NCBI GenBank assembly: GCA_016235265.1
Contig: JACRLI010000019.1
Span: 1 to 64,000, forward strand
Source of the DNA: Candidatus Eisenbacteria bacterium
Lineage (GTDB): Bacteria > Eisenbacteria > RBG-16-71-46 > JACRLI01
Direction of reading: 5' to 3'
DNA: 64,000 nucleotides
Numbering within the stretch: the first letter of the stretch is position 1; every line of letters begins with the position of its first letter. Both the position numbers and the translations under genes were made by a program. Positions 1-8,362 of this stretch are shown here, one piece after another. The notes below the pieces were generated by a model. That model saw only the letters and a program-made list of their open reading frames with translations. It did not search any database and had not been told where the DNA came from.

Positions 1-602
1 CCGAGCGGCACGGCGGGGACGGCCAGCGACGACAGCAGGGTGTCGGTAACCGTCAGCGCCTCGGGCGTGCGCCCGGCCAGCAGCGCCAGGGCGTCGAGAC
101 TCGTCCGCCGCCGTTGCAGCAAAGGCGGAATCGCCGCCTCGGCGCTCGCCTGCACCGTGCGCTGCTGCGCCAGTTCCAGTGCCGAAATTCTGCCCGCCTG
201 CTTTTGCGCTTCGATCACCGCCAGCAGACGCTGCACGTTGGCCAGATTGTCGCGGGCGACCTTGAGGCTGTCGTTGATGGCGAGGATCTGAAAATAGACG
301 GCGGCGACGTCGGCGACGAGTCCCTGGCGCAAGGCTTCCTGCCCGAAGCGGGTCGCCAGCAAGGTAGACGCCGCGGACGCTTGCGCATAGCGCGCGGAAC
401 CCCAAAGGTCCGCTTCCCAGGTCACGCCGACGCCGGCCGATGCACTGTCGGCCGCCGGGTTGCCGGAGAACCACGTGCGACTGCTGCCGGCATCGACGGC
501 GATCACCGGATACAGGCCTGCGCCGGCCATGCCGACGAGCGCCCGCGCCTGGGCGACGCGGGCGGCGCCGATCTCCACCGCGGCAGGGCCCAGGGCCCGT
601 CG
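1..602 (-). CDS. RND efflux outer-membrane factor (NodT/OprM family), internal fragment
   Basis: The minus-strand frame is open from about 602 to the window edge. It reads like the periplasmic coiled coil and barrel of a NodT/OprM lipoprotein, the channel of tripartite RND efflux pumps. Recognisable stretches are VTWEADLWGSARYAQ, LVADVAAVYFQILAIND, VARDNLANVQRLLAVIE and TSLDALALLAGRTPEAL, in family order. Homology starts at about VEIGAARVAQARAL (near 578). The signal peptide, lipidated Cys and roughly the first 60 residues are absent, and the C-terminus lies beyond position 1. GC content is visibly lower than in the rest of the window. There are no pump partners. I infer that this piece is foreign, either a chimeric assembly end or a transferred fragment. 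Confidence 0.75.
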
Positions 603-863
603 CGACCGGGGTACGGCTCGGCGCCGCCGGCGCGCGGCGTGCGCCGTCCCGGCGAGGCCCCGCGCCGAGGCGGTGCGCAGGGCGGGCGCACGCACGGCCC
701 CGCGCCGGCGGGTCGCCCGCCGGGTCGCGGTCCGGCGGACTCGCGCGCGCACCTGCGGCAGGAGAGCAGCCGCAAGCGGCCGCTCACCCGCGGCGGCACG
801 CGGCCGGGAGTCACCCCGCCGGCGGGGGGCGCGGGCGGGCCCAAGCGCCGCGGCGGGCGCTGA
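600..863 (+). CDS. Arg/Gly/Pro-rich C-terminal tail of an unidentified protein (partial)
   Basis: This open frame ends in TGA at 861-863. From about 600 it encodes a low-complexity basic tail (GYGSAPPARGVRRPG ... GGPKRRGGR). Such RGG-like tails occur at the C-termini of RNA helicases and rRNA pseudouridine synthases, but no catalytic domain is present, so the parent gene cannot be named. Upstream of 600 the same frame is only antisense to the efflux fragment. The tail is extremely GC-rich. It may be the true end of the gene that precedes ndk, cut at the 600 junction. It could also be noncoding. Confidence 0.35.
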   Translation, partial: SRPGYGSAPPARGVRRPGEAPRRGGAQGGRTHGPAPAGRPPGRGPADSRAHLRQESSRKRPLTRGGTRPGVTPPAGGAGGPKRRGGR

Positions 864-949
864 TCGATCGAAGATTCTGAGTGCGGGCAGGCGCGGGAGT
901 GGTCGAGACCGCCCCGCGCGGCCCGCGTGACCTACATCCCGGGAGACCC

Positions 950-1363
950 ATGAAACAGCGCACCCTTCTGATCGTGAAGCCCGACGCCGTGTCCCGAAAC
1001 TTGACCGGCCGCATCCTGGCCGAGGTGGAGTCCCGCGGTTTCGGGATCCGCGGCCTGAAGCGCACGCTCCTCAAGCGCGCCCAGGCCGAGCACTTCTACG
1101 CCGAGCACCAGGGCAAGCCGTTCTACGAGCCGCTGTGCGAGTACATGACCTCCGGCCCGGTGGTGCTGGTGTGCCTGGAGGCCGACGAGGCCGTGGTCCG
1201 GCTGCGCGAGACGGTGGGGGCCACCGATCCCAACGCCGCCGCCCCGCTCACCATCCGGCGCATGTTCGCGGTGGACAAGGGCTCCAACTCGGTGCACGCC
1301 TCCGACTCGCCGGCTTCGGCCGAGCGGGAACTGGGCTTCTTCGGGGAACTGCTCGCGGAGTGA
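950..1363 (+). CDS. ndk: Nucleoside diphosphate kinase
   Basis: This cytoplasmic enzyme transfers the gamma phosphate between NTPs and NDPs through a phosphohistidine. The 137-residue length is normal for the family. It opens with MKQRTLLIVKPDAV and contains GSNSVHASDSPASAERE, where His116 is the expected phosphorylated residue and Asn113 its conserved partner. I chose ATG 950, preceded by GGGAGA at 941-946, because the upstream in-frame extension from 881 lies outside the family. It stands alone, with a short hairpin downstream before the next promoter. Confidence 0.95.
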   Translation: MKQRTLLIVKPDAVSRNLTGRILAEVESRGFGIRGLKRTLLKRAQAEHFYAEHQGKPFYEPLCEYMTSGPVVLVCLEADEAVVRLRETVGATDPNAAAPLTIRRMFAVDKGSNSVHASDSPASAERELGFFGELLAE

Positions 1364-1382
1364 GCCGCCGGAGGGCCGTCCG

Positions 1383-1404
1383 GGGACCGGGAAATCACGG
1401 TCCC
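1383..1404 (+). terminator. Weak hairpin after ndk
   Basis: GGGACCG (1383-1389) pairs with CGGTCCC (1398-1404) around an 8-nt loop. There is no U-tract, so at most it is a weak or Rho-assisted end for the ndk transcript. Confidence 0.3.
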
Positions 1405-1412
1405 GGGCCGAC

Positions 1413-1442
1413 TTGCGCCGGCGCGAGGCGCTCTGGTAGAAT
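1413..1442 (+). promoter_or_regulatory. Sigma70-like promoter for the yceD-rpmF-plsX-fab operon
   Basis: TTGCGC at 1413-1418 is followed after 18 nt by TAGAAT at 1437-1442. Transcription would begin near 1449, which makes ATG 1451 virtually leaderless and favours the GTG start at 1502 for the first gene. Confidence 0.5.
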
Positions 1443-1501
1443 GCCACCCAATGTCCCGGGGCGGGCGGTGCCCGCGGGAGCCCGGGGAACAGGCTGCCGC
1501 C

Positions 1502-2002
1502 GTGGAACTTGACGTCAAGTCGCTGCCCCAGGGGCCGTCCGAGACGGTCCTGGAATGCCGTGCCGTCGAGCTTGACATGGACAGTGACGCGGCCACGTTC
1601 GAAGATCGGGTCGTGGCGCGGTTCAGGGTGACGCGCCACGGCGATAATGTGCTGATCCATGGCACCGGCGACGCGACAGTCCGGAGTGACTGCGCCCGGT
1701 GCCTCGAGCCCACCCGCCAGCCGCTGACGGCCGAGTTCACGGCCTACGCCGAGAGGCGTCCCGTCGGCGGCACGAAGGGACTGGACCGGGAGCTCGAGGC
1801 CGACAACTATATTTTCTTCCATGACGGCGTGAGGCTGGAAGTGGGGCAGGTGGTGCGCGAGGCGCTGCTGCTGGCCCTGCCGCTCCGGTTCCTGTGCCGG
1901 CCGGACTGCCGGGGTCTGTGCCCCGGCTGCGGCGCCAACCTGAACACGGAACCGTGCACCTGCGCCACGCGCGCGGGCGGCGCGGGGTCCGTCGAAATGT
2001 GA
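1502..2002 (+). CDS. YceD/DUF177 family protein
   Basis: This is a conserved small protein encoded immediately upstream of rpmF in most bacteria. Its molecular role is not firmly established; links to 23S rRNA and ribosome maturation have been reported. From GTG 1502 it reads VELDVKSLPQGPSE, matching the family's usual N-terminus. The core includes RSDCARCLEP. The C-terminus has a Cys-rich knuckle, CRPDCRGLCPGCGANLN, followed by CTC. An in-frame ATG at 1451 would add 17 atypical residues and lies at the predicted transcription start. It is 13 nt upstream of rpmF and surely cotranscribed with it. Confidence 0.85.
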   Translation: MELDVKSLPQGPSETVLECRAVELDMDSDAATFEDRVVARFRVTRHGDNVLIHGTGDATVRSDCARCLEPTRQPLTAEFTAYAERRPVGGTKGLDRELEADNYIFFHDGVRLEVGQVVREALLLALPLRFLCRPDCRGLCPGCGANLNTEPCTCATRAGGAGSVEM

Positions 2003-2015
2003 ACGGAGAAGATTC

Positions 2016-2198
2016 ATGGCTCTTCCGAAACGGCGACACTCCCGCACCCGCGGCCGCAAGCGGCGCACGCACTGGGTGCTTTCCGCCCCGGCGGTGGTGC
2101 CCTGCTCGCACTGCAGCCAGCCCAAGCGGCCCCACCGGGTCTGCCCGAACTGCGGCTACTACGACGGCGAAGAGATCCAGGAACCGAAGAAAGCCTGA
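2016..2198 (+). CDS. rpmF: 50S ribosomal protein L32
   Basis: This small basic protein of the large ribosomal subunit is 60 residues long. It starts MALPKRRHSRTRGRKRR and carries two Cys-x2-Cys pairs (CSHC and CPNC) that would bind zinc, so this is the zinc-binding L32 form. Its place between the DUF177 gene and plsX is the classic rpmF-plsX-fab arrangement, which ties ribosome production to membrane lipid synthesis. Confidence 0.95.
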   Translation: MALPKRRHSRTRGRKRRTHWVLSAPAVVPCSHCSQPKRPHRVCPNCGYYDGEEIQEPKKA

Positions 2199-2215
2199 CC
2201 CGGAGGGGTGCAGCC

Positions 2216-3253
2216 ATGCCTGACCGCCCGCGGGGCCCGCGCATCGGGATTGACGCCATGGGTGGGGACTTCGCTCCCCGCGCCGAGGTGGACGGAGCCA
2301 TCCAGGCGCTGATCGAGGAACCCGGCCAGTTCGAAGTCGTGCTGGTCGGCGACAAGGGGGCGATGGAGGCGGACCTGGCCCGGCACAAGGGCTGGGAGTC
2401 GCTGCCGCTGCGGCTGGTGCACGCGCCGGAGCGCATCGAGATGGGTGAGGCCGCGGCCATGGCCGTGCGCCGCAAGAAGAACTCCTCGCTGGTCGTCGCC
2501 ACCCGCCTGCACAAGGAAGGCGAGATTGACGCGCTGGTCAGCGCCGGCAACACCGGCGCCGTGGTGGCCACCTCGCTGTTCAACCTGGGCCGCCTCGAGG
2601 GCGTGGACCGCCCGGCCATCGCCGCGCTGTTCCCGGTGCCCAACACCCAGGCCGGCAGCGTGGTCCTCGACGTGGGCGCCAACTCCGACTGCAAGCCCAT
2701 CCACCTGCTCCAATTCGGCATCATGGGCTCGCTCTTCGCGCGCCACGTGCTGGGCGTGAAGGCGCCGCGCGTGGGTCTGCTGAACATCGGCGAGGAGCCC
2801 ACCAAGGGCAACGAACTGACCCAGGAGGCCTACCAGCTGCTGGCGGCCACCACCGAGGACATCAACTTCCTCGGCAACGTCGAGGGCCGCGACATCTTCC
2901 GCGGCACCGCCGACGTGGTGGTGTGCGACGGCTTCACCGGCAACGTGGTGCTCAAGACCGCCGAGTCGGTGAGCGGGCTGCTGGTGACCTGGCTCAAGCG
3001 CGAGCTGAAGGCGGACCTGGTCTCCATGGTCGGCGGGATGATGTCCCGTCCCGCGTTCCGCCGGCTGCGGGCGCGCCTCGACTACGCCGAGTACGGCGGC
3101 GCCCCGCTGCTGGGGGTGAACGGCGTGGTGATCATCGCCCACGGCAGCAGCTCGGAGAAGGCCATCAACAACGCGATCCGCACCGCCGCCGTGGCGGTCA
3201 CCCACCAGGTCAACGCCCACATCCGCCAGGAGCTCAAGACCGCCCATGCCTAA
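2216..3253 (+). CDS. plsX: Phosphate acyltransferase PlsX
   Basis: PlsX converts acyl-ACP and phosphate to acyl-phosphate, the acyl donor for PlsY in phosphatidic acid synthesis. It is a peripheral membrane enzyme. The 345-residue length is typical. The N-terminal IGIDAMGGDFAPRAEVDGA motif and the SAGNTGAVVA loop are diagnostic. The stop codon lies inside fabH (8-nt overlap), which implies translational coupling with the fatty-acid genes. Confidence 0.95.
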   Translation: MPDRPRGPRIGIDAMGGDFAPRAEVDGAIQALIEEPGQFEVVLVGDKGAMEADLARHKGWESLPLRLVHAPERIEMGEAAAMAVRRKKNSSLVVATRLHKEGEIDALVSAGNTGAVVATSLFNLGRLEGVDRPAIAALFPVPNTQAGSVVLDVGANSDCKPIHLLQFGIMGSLFARHVLGVKAPRVGLLNIGEEPTKGNELTQEAYQLLAATTEDINFLGNVEGRDIFRGTADVVVCDGFTGNVVLKTAESVSGLLVTWLKRELKADLVSMVGGMMSRPAFRRLRARLDYAEYGGAPLLGVNGVVIIAHGSSSEKAINNAIRTAAVAVTHQVNAHIRQELKTAHA

Positions 3254-4244
3254 TACCGGGTTGCCCCTGGCCCGCATCGTCGGGACCGGGTCGTACGTCC
3301 CGGAGAAGGTCCTCACCAACGCCGACCTGGCGCACATGGTGGAGACCTCCGACGAGTGGATCACCACCCGCACCGGCATCAAGGAACGCCACGTCGCCGC
3401 GCCCGGCCAGGCCACCTCGGACCTGGCGGTGGAGGCGGCGCGGCGCGCGCTCGACGCGGCCGGCATGAAGCCGGAGGACCTGGACCTGCTGGTGTGCGCC
3501 ACCGTCACCCCGGACACGCTGTTCCCGTCGTGCGCCTGCGCCATCCAGGACAAGCTGGGGGCGAAGGCCGCCGCGGCCATGGACATCTCCGCGGCCTGCT
3601 CGGGATTCATCTACGGCGTGCACATGTTGCGCAGCATGATCGCGCTCGGCACCGCGAAGCGGGTGCTGCTGGTGGGGGCCGAGACGCTCACCAAGATCAC
3701 CAACTACGAGGACCGCGGCACCTGCGTACTGTTCGGTGACGGCGCCGGCGCGGTGGTGCTGGTGCCCGAGGGCGACCGGCGGCACGGCGTGCTGGCCTCG
3801 CGCATCGGCAGCGACGGCACCGCGCGCGGGATGCTCTACCAGCCCGCCGGCGGCTCGGCCATCCCGGCCACGCAGGAGTCGGTGGCCGCGAAGCTGCACA
3901 CCATCCACATGCGCGGCAACGAGGTGTTCAAGTTCGCGGTGCGGGGCATGGAAGAGGTGACCCGCGGGGTGATGGAGGACGCGGGCATCACCGCCGACGA
4001 CATCCGGCTGCTGGTGCCCCACCAGGCGAATCTGAGAATGATCCAGGCCCTGGGCGAGCGTCTCGGGGTGCCCGACGAGCGCGTGTACGTGAACATCGAC
4101 CGCTTCGGCAACACTTCCTCCGCCTCGGTCCCCATCGCGCTGGACGAGGTGGTCCGCAGCGGACGCCTGGTCCCCGGAGACATGGTGGTCCTGGTCGCCT
4201 TCGGCGGCGGGCTTACCTGGGGCGCGCTCGCGCTCCGCTGGTGA
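3246..4244 (+). CDS. fabH: 3-oxoacyl-ACP synthase III (KASIII)
   Basis: FabH initiates fatty-acid elongation by condensing acetyl-CoA, or a branched starter, with malonyl-ACP. The 332-residue thiolase-fold protein has the active-site Cys118 in DISAACSGFIYG, the catalytic His in LLVPHQANLRM and the Asn in DRFGNTSSASVP, completing the Cys-His-Asn triad. The start ATG 3246 overlaps plsX by 8 nt. Starter-unit preference cannot be read from the sequence. Confidence 0.96.
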   Translation: MPNTGLPLARIVGTGSYVPEKVLTNADLAHMVETSDEWITTRTGIKERHVAAPGQATSDLAVEAARRALDAAGMKPEDLDLLVCATVTPDTLFPSCACAIQDKLGAKAAAAMDISAACSGFIYGVHMLRSMIALGTAKRVLLVGAETLTKITNYEDRGTCVLFGDGAGAVVLVPEGDRRHGVLASRIGSDGTARGMLYQPAGGSAIPATQESVAAKLHTIHMRGNEVFKFAVRGMEEVTRGVMEDAGITADDIRLLVPHQANLRMIQALGERLGVPDERVYVNIDRFGNTSSASVPIALDEVVRSGRLVPGDMVVLVAFGGGLTWGALALRW

Positions 4245-4248
4245 CGCC

Positions 4249-5193
4249 ATGAAGCTGGCACTGTTGTTTCCGGGCCAGGGGGCCCAGTACGTCGGCATGG
4301 GCCTGGGACTCCGGGACTCCTACCCGGCCGCCCGGGAGATCTTCGAGCGGGCGGATGCGGCCCTGGGCTTCGCGCTCACCCGGATCATGTTCGAGGGTCC
4401 CGAGGACGAGCTGCGCCTGACACACAACACCCAGCCCGCCATCCTGGTGCACAGCGTGGCCGCATGGACGGTGGCGCGCGAATTCCTGCCCCCGGCCGCA
4501 TCCGCCGCCGGGCACAGTCTGGGCGAGTACTCGGCGCTGGTGGCCGCGGAGGCCCTGACCTTCGAGGACGCCGTGCGCACGGTGCGCGCGCGCGGCGAGC
4601 TGATGCTGCGCGCGGGCCAGGAGCGGCCCGGCGCCATGGCCGCCATCCTCAATCTAGCCCCGGCGGAAGTGGAGGCGGCGTGCCTGGAGGCCGGCGGCAC
4701 GGTGGTGCCGGCCAACCTGAATTCCCCCGGGCAGATCGTGATCAGCGGCGAGGTGGACGCGGTGGAGCGGGCCATGGAGCGCTGCAAGGCCCGTGGCGCG
4801 AAGCGGGCCATCCGCCTGGAGGTCAGCGGCGCGTTCCACTCGCCGCTCATGGCCCCCGCCGCGGAAGGCCTGCGCCCGTGCCTGGAGGCGCTGGACATCC
4901 GGCCCGCCCGCATCCCGGTGATCGCCAACGTGAGCGGGGAGCCGGTGAGCTCGCCGCGGGAGATCCGCGACGCGCTGGGCCGGCAGGTGCTGGGCGCGGT
5001 GCGCTGGGAACCCACCATGCGCCGTTTCCTGGCCGGGGGCGCGCGGCGATTCGTGGAACTGGGCCCGGGCAAGGTGCTGCGCGGGCTGGTCAAGACCGTG
5101 GACGGCTCGGTGGAGCTGCTGGGCGTGGACGGCCCCGCGGACGTGGAGCCGCTCCGCAAGGCGCTGGAACCCACCGGAGGGAGCCCGGCATGA
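4249..5193 (+). CDS. fabD: Malonyl-CoA:ACP transacylase
   Basis: FabD loads malonyl groups onto acyl carrier protein. It has 314 residues, with the PGQGAQYVGMG loop near the N-terminus, the nucleophilic Ser90 in GHSLGEYSALV, and the His of GAFHSPLM. It starts 4 nt after fabH and ends in an ATGA overlap with fabG, so the three genes are tightly coupled. Confidence 0.95.
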   Translation: MKLALLFPGQGAQYVGMGLGLRDSYPAAREIFERADAALGFALTRIMFEGPEDELRLTHNTQPAILVHSVAAWTVAREFLPPAASAAGHSLGEYSALVAAEALTFEDAVRTVRARGELMLRAGQERPGAMAAILNLAPAEVEAACLEAGGTVVPANLNSPGQIVISGEVDAVERAMERCKARGAKRAIRLEVSGAFHSPLMAPAAEGLRPCLEALDIRPARIPVIANVSGEPVSSPREIRDALGRQVLGAVRWEPTMRRFLAGGARRFVELGPGKVLRGLVKTVDGSVELLGVDGPADVEPLRKALEPTGGSPA

Positions 5194-5942
5194 GCTTCAT
5201 GGACCTCTCGGGGCACGCCGCCCTGGTCACCGGCGGGGCCCGCGGCATCGGCCGCGCCATCGCCCTCACCCTGGCCGGCCGGGGGGCCGACGTGGCGGTC
5301 CTCGATCTCAACGCCGAGGCGGGGCAGGCCACCCGGGCCGAGGTGGAGGCGCTGGGGCGAAAGTCGGCCTTCATCGCCTGCGACGTGAGCGACCCGGCCG
5401 CGATCGAGACCGCCTGCAAGGCGGCCCTGGAGGCCCTGCCGGGGCTGGACATCCTGGTCAACAACGCCGGCATCACCCGGGACAGCCTGCTGTGGCGGCT
5501 TTCCCCGGCGGACTGGGACCTGGTGCTGCGGATCAACCTCAGCGGTGCCTTCCACTTCACCCGCCTGCTGACCCGTCCCATGGCCCGGAAGGGCTTCGGG
5601 CGGATCGTGAACATCGCCTCGGTGATCGGGGAGATGGGAAACGTGGGCCAGGCCAACTATGCCGCGGCCAAGGCGGGCCTCATCGGTTTGACGAAGTCCG
5701 TGGCCAAGGAGTTTGCGGCCAAGGGAATTACGGCCAACGCGGTGGCCCCGGGTTTCATCGAGACCGACATGACCGCCGGCCTTGAGGAAAAGGTCCGCGA
5801 GGCCATGCAGGCGGCCATCCCCGCGAGGCGCATGGGTGTGGCGCAAGATGTTGCGAATGTGGTAGCTTTCCTCGCGTCCCCGGAATCCGGTTACGTCACC
5901 GGGCAGGTGCTCCGGGTGGATGGTGGCATGCTGATGGGCTAG
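5190..5942 (+). CDS. fabG: 3-oxoacyl-ACP reductase
   Basis: FabG is the NADPH-dependent ketoreductase of the elongation cycle. The 250-residue SDR protein has the cofactor motif TGGARGIG near residue 16, the NNAG motif, and the catalytic Ser-Tyr-Lys set (NIASVIGE and NYAAAKAG). It ends VDGGMLMG, as FabG proteins usually do. ATG 5190 overlaps the fabD stop by 4 nt. Its position in the fab operon separates it from unrelated SDR enzymes. Confidence 0.95.
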   Translation: MSFMDLSGHAALVTGGARGIGRAIALTLAGRGADVAVLDLNAEAGQATRAEVEALGRKSAFIACDVSDPAAIETACKAALEALPGLDILVNNAGITRDSLLWRLSPADWDLVLRINLSGAFHFTRLLTRPMARKGFGRIVNIASVIGEMGNVGQANYAAAKAGLIGLTKSVAKEFAAKGITANAVAPGFIETDMTAGLEEKVREAMQAAIPARRMGVAQDVANVVAFLASPESGYVTGQVLRVDGGMLMG

Positions 5943-6064
5943 GGCGGGGCGCCTGGATCCCCAAGACCCCGACCCGAATCCGCGTCTGCCGCCCGTAGAA
6001 TGGACCGACCCCCGGGCCTTCCGCGCCCGGCGAGAATCTGCTCAACCGCAGGAGGACCCGTACC

Positions 6065-6301
6065 ATGACGTTCAGTGAAGAGCGCGTGAAAGAGATCATC
6101 GCCAAGGAACTCGAGGTGTCGCCGGACCAGCTCACCAACGACGCCTCCTTCATCGACGACCTGGGCGCCGACTCGCTCGACACCGTGGAACTGGTCATGG
6201 CCCTCGAGGAAGAGTTCGGCATCGACATCCCCGACGAGGATGCGGACAAGATCAAGACCGTCGGCGACGTCATGAACTACCTCAAGAACCGCCAGCAGTA
6301 A
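6065..6301 (+). CDS. acpP: Acyl carrier protein
   Basis: This acidic 78-residue carrier holds growing acyl chains on 4'-phosphopantetheine. The attachment site is Ser37 in [15 protein letters not shown] strong AGGAGG precedes the start. The 122-nt gap after fabG contains a TAGAAT element at 5996-6001 without a convincing -35 box. An extra internal promoter is therefore possible, as is common for the abundant ACP. Confidence 0.97.
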   Translation: MTFSEERVKEIIAKELEVSPDQLTNDASFIDDLGADSLDTVELVMALEEEFGIDIPDEDADKIKTVGDVMNYLKNRQQ

Positions 6302-6331
6302 CACTCCCCGACACCGGAGGGGCCCACGGCG

Positions 6332-7600
6332 ATGGCTCATGGCAGCGCTAGCGGAGGACCGAAGACCCGGGTGGCGGTGACCGGACTCGGAGTGGTGTCG
6401 CCGGTCGGCAACGATCCGGCGTCGTTCTGGGAGTCGCTGTTGGCCGGCCGCTCCGGGATCGCCACCATCACCCGGTTCGACACGGCCCGTCTCGACACGC
6501 ATTTCGCGGGCGAGACCAAGGGCTTCGACGTCGAGCGCTACATGGACCGCAAGGAGGCGCGCCGCGCCGACCGGTTCGTGCACTACGCCATGGCGGCCGC
6601 GCTGCAGGCCACCGAACAGGCCGGCCTCAAGGAGGCCGGCTACGACTCCTTCCGCGTCGGGTTGGTGGTGGGCTCGGGGATCGGCGGCATCGAGACCCTG
6701 GAGACCCAGACCCGCGTGATGCTGGAAAAGGGCCCCGGCCGGGTGAGCCCGTTCTTCATCCCCATGATGATCTCCAACATGGCGGCCGGGCAGCTCGCCA
6801 TGCGCCTGGGCTTTCGCGGCCCCAGTTTCACCCCGGTCTCCGCCTGCTCCACCGGGGCGCACGCCATCGGCGAGGCGTTCCGGATGATCCAGGCCGGCGA
6901 GGCCGACGCGGCCGTGGCGGGTGGCACCGAGGCGCCCATCACCCAGCTGGCGCTGGCCGGCTTCGGGAACATGAAGGCGCTCTCTACTCGCAACGACGAT
7001 CCCCAGGGCGCCAGCCGCCCCTTCGACGCCACCCGCGACGGGTTCGTGATGGGCGAGGGCTCGGGCATCGTGGTGCTGGAGAACCTCGAGAAGGCGAAGG
7101 CTCGCGGTGCGACCGTCCTGGCCGAGATGGTGGGTTACGCCAGCACCACCGACGCCTACCACATGACCGCCCCGGAGCCCGAGGGCCTGGCCGCCGCCGA
7201 ATGCATGCGGCTGGCCATCGCCGATTCCGGCCTGCCCCCGGACGCCTTCGGTTACGTGAACGCACACGGCACGTCCACGCCGTACAACGACAAGATCGAG
7301 ACGCTGGCCATCCGGAAGGCCTTCGGGGCTGCCGCCGCGAAGGTGGCGGTGAGCTCCACCAAGTCCATGACCGGCCACCTGCTGGGCGCGGCCGGCGGTG
7401 TCGAGTTCGTGGCCTGCGTGCTCGCGGTCCGCGACCAGAAGCTGCCGCCGACGATCAACCACCGCACGCCCGACCCGGAGTGCGACCTGGATTGCGTGCC
7501 GAACCAGTCCCGCGCGGCGGTGTTCGAGGCGGCCCTGTCCAACTCCATGGGCTTCGGAGGCCACAACGTCACGCTGGCGGTTCGTCGCTATCGGGAATAG
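6332..7600 (+). CDS. fabF: 3-oxoacyl-ACP synthase II
   Basis: FabF condenses malonyl-ACP with acyl-ACP during elongation. Its 422 residues include the nucleophile Cys172 in PVSACSTGAHAIG and the two catalytic His residues in NAHGTSTPYND and STKSMTGHLLGAAG. The ending ALSNSMGFGGHN is typical of the family. GGAGG lies upstream of ATG 6332. It follows acpP by 30 nt, the usual acpP-fabF pairing. Confidence 0.96.
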   Translation: MAHGSASGGPKTRVAVTGLGVVSPVGNDPASFWESLLAGRSGIATITRFDTARLDTHFAGETKGFDVERYMDRKEARRADRFVHYAMAAALQATEQAGLKEAGYDSFRVGLVVGSGIGGIETLETQTRVMLEKGPGRVSPFFIPMMISNMAAGQLAMRLGFRGPSFTPVSACSTGAHAIGEAFRMIQAGEADAAVAGGTEAPITQLALAGFGNMKALSTRNDDPQGASRPFDATRDGFVMGEGSGIVVLENLEKAKARGATVLAEMVGYASTTDAYHMTAPEPEGLAAAECMRLAIADSGLPPDAFGYVNAHGTSTPYNDKIETLAIRKAFGAAAAKVAVSSTKSMTGHLLGAAGGVEFVACVLAVRDQKLPPTINHRTPDPECDLDCVPNQSRAAVFEAALSNSMGFGGHNVTLAVRRYRE

Positions 7601-7609
7601 ACGCCGGCC

Positions 7610-8362
7610 ATGAATTTCCTCCTGCGCTGGTTCGGGCGGCGGACGACCGGGGTGGCGACCTCCGCCGCGGGCCTCGAGCGGCGTATCGGTTCCCGCTTCA
7701 AGAACCCCGGGCTCCTGCAGCAGGCCCTCACGCACCGTTCCTCCCTTCCCGACCTCGGAACCGGCAGCGTCTCCAACGAGCGCATGGAATTCCTCGGCGA
7801 CGCCGTGCTGGGCGTGCTGGTGAGCGAGCACCTGTACCGCGCCCACCCCGGGCTGCAGGAGGGCGAGCTCACCAAGATGAAGTCCCTGCTGGTCAGCAAG
7901 ACCATCCTGGCGCAACAGGCGCGCGAAATGGGGCTGGGCCGCTACCTGCGCCTGTCCGACGCGGAGGCCGAGTCCGGCGGACGCGACCGCACCTCCATCC
8001 TGGGTGACGCCTTCGAGGCCGTGCTGGGGGCGCTGTACCTGGACCAGGGGCTGGAGTCCGCGCGGCGCTTCGTGCAGCGACAGCTCCTGGAGCACGCGGG
8101 GGACATCACCAGCGACATGCGCCACGTCAACGACAAGAGCCTGCTGCAGGAACACGTGCAGGGGCGCTTCAAGGCCCACCTCCAGTACCGCACCCGCGCC
8201 GAGGAGGGGCCGGAGCACGAGAAGTGGTTCACCATGGAAGTCGCCGCTTCGGGCCAGGTGCTCGGGAGCGGGCGGGGACGGAACAAGAAAGAGGCGGAAC
8301 AGCATGCCGCCTGCGACGCGCTGATCCGGCTCGGGGTGCTCAAGCCTGAGGACATTGTCTAG
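7610..8362 (+). CDS. rnc: Ribonuclease III
   Basis: RNase III cleaves double-stranded RNA in rRNA and mRNA processing. It has 250 residues. The RNase III signature NERMEFLGDAVLG carries Glu60 and Asp64, and DAFEAVLGALYLD carries Asp133 and Glu136, completing the metal site. A C-terminal double-stranded RNA-binding domain follows (from about residue 175, ending near GRNKKEAEQHAA). The fabF-rnc order is common in bacteria. The stop overlaps the start of the next gene. Confidence 0.95.
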   Translation: MNFLLRWFGRRTTGVATSAAGLERRIGSRFKNPGLLQQALTHRSSLPDLGTGSVSNERMEFLGDAVLGVLVSEHLYRAHPGLQEGELTKMKSLLVSKTILAQQAREMGLGRYLRLSDAEAESGGRDRTSILGDAFEAVLGALYLDQGLESARRFVQRQLLEHAGDITSDMRHVNDKSLLQEHVQGRFKAHLQYRTRAEEGPEHEKWFTMEVAASGQVLGSGRGRNKKEAEQHAACDALIRLGVLKPEDIV

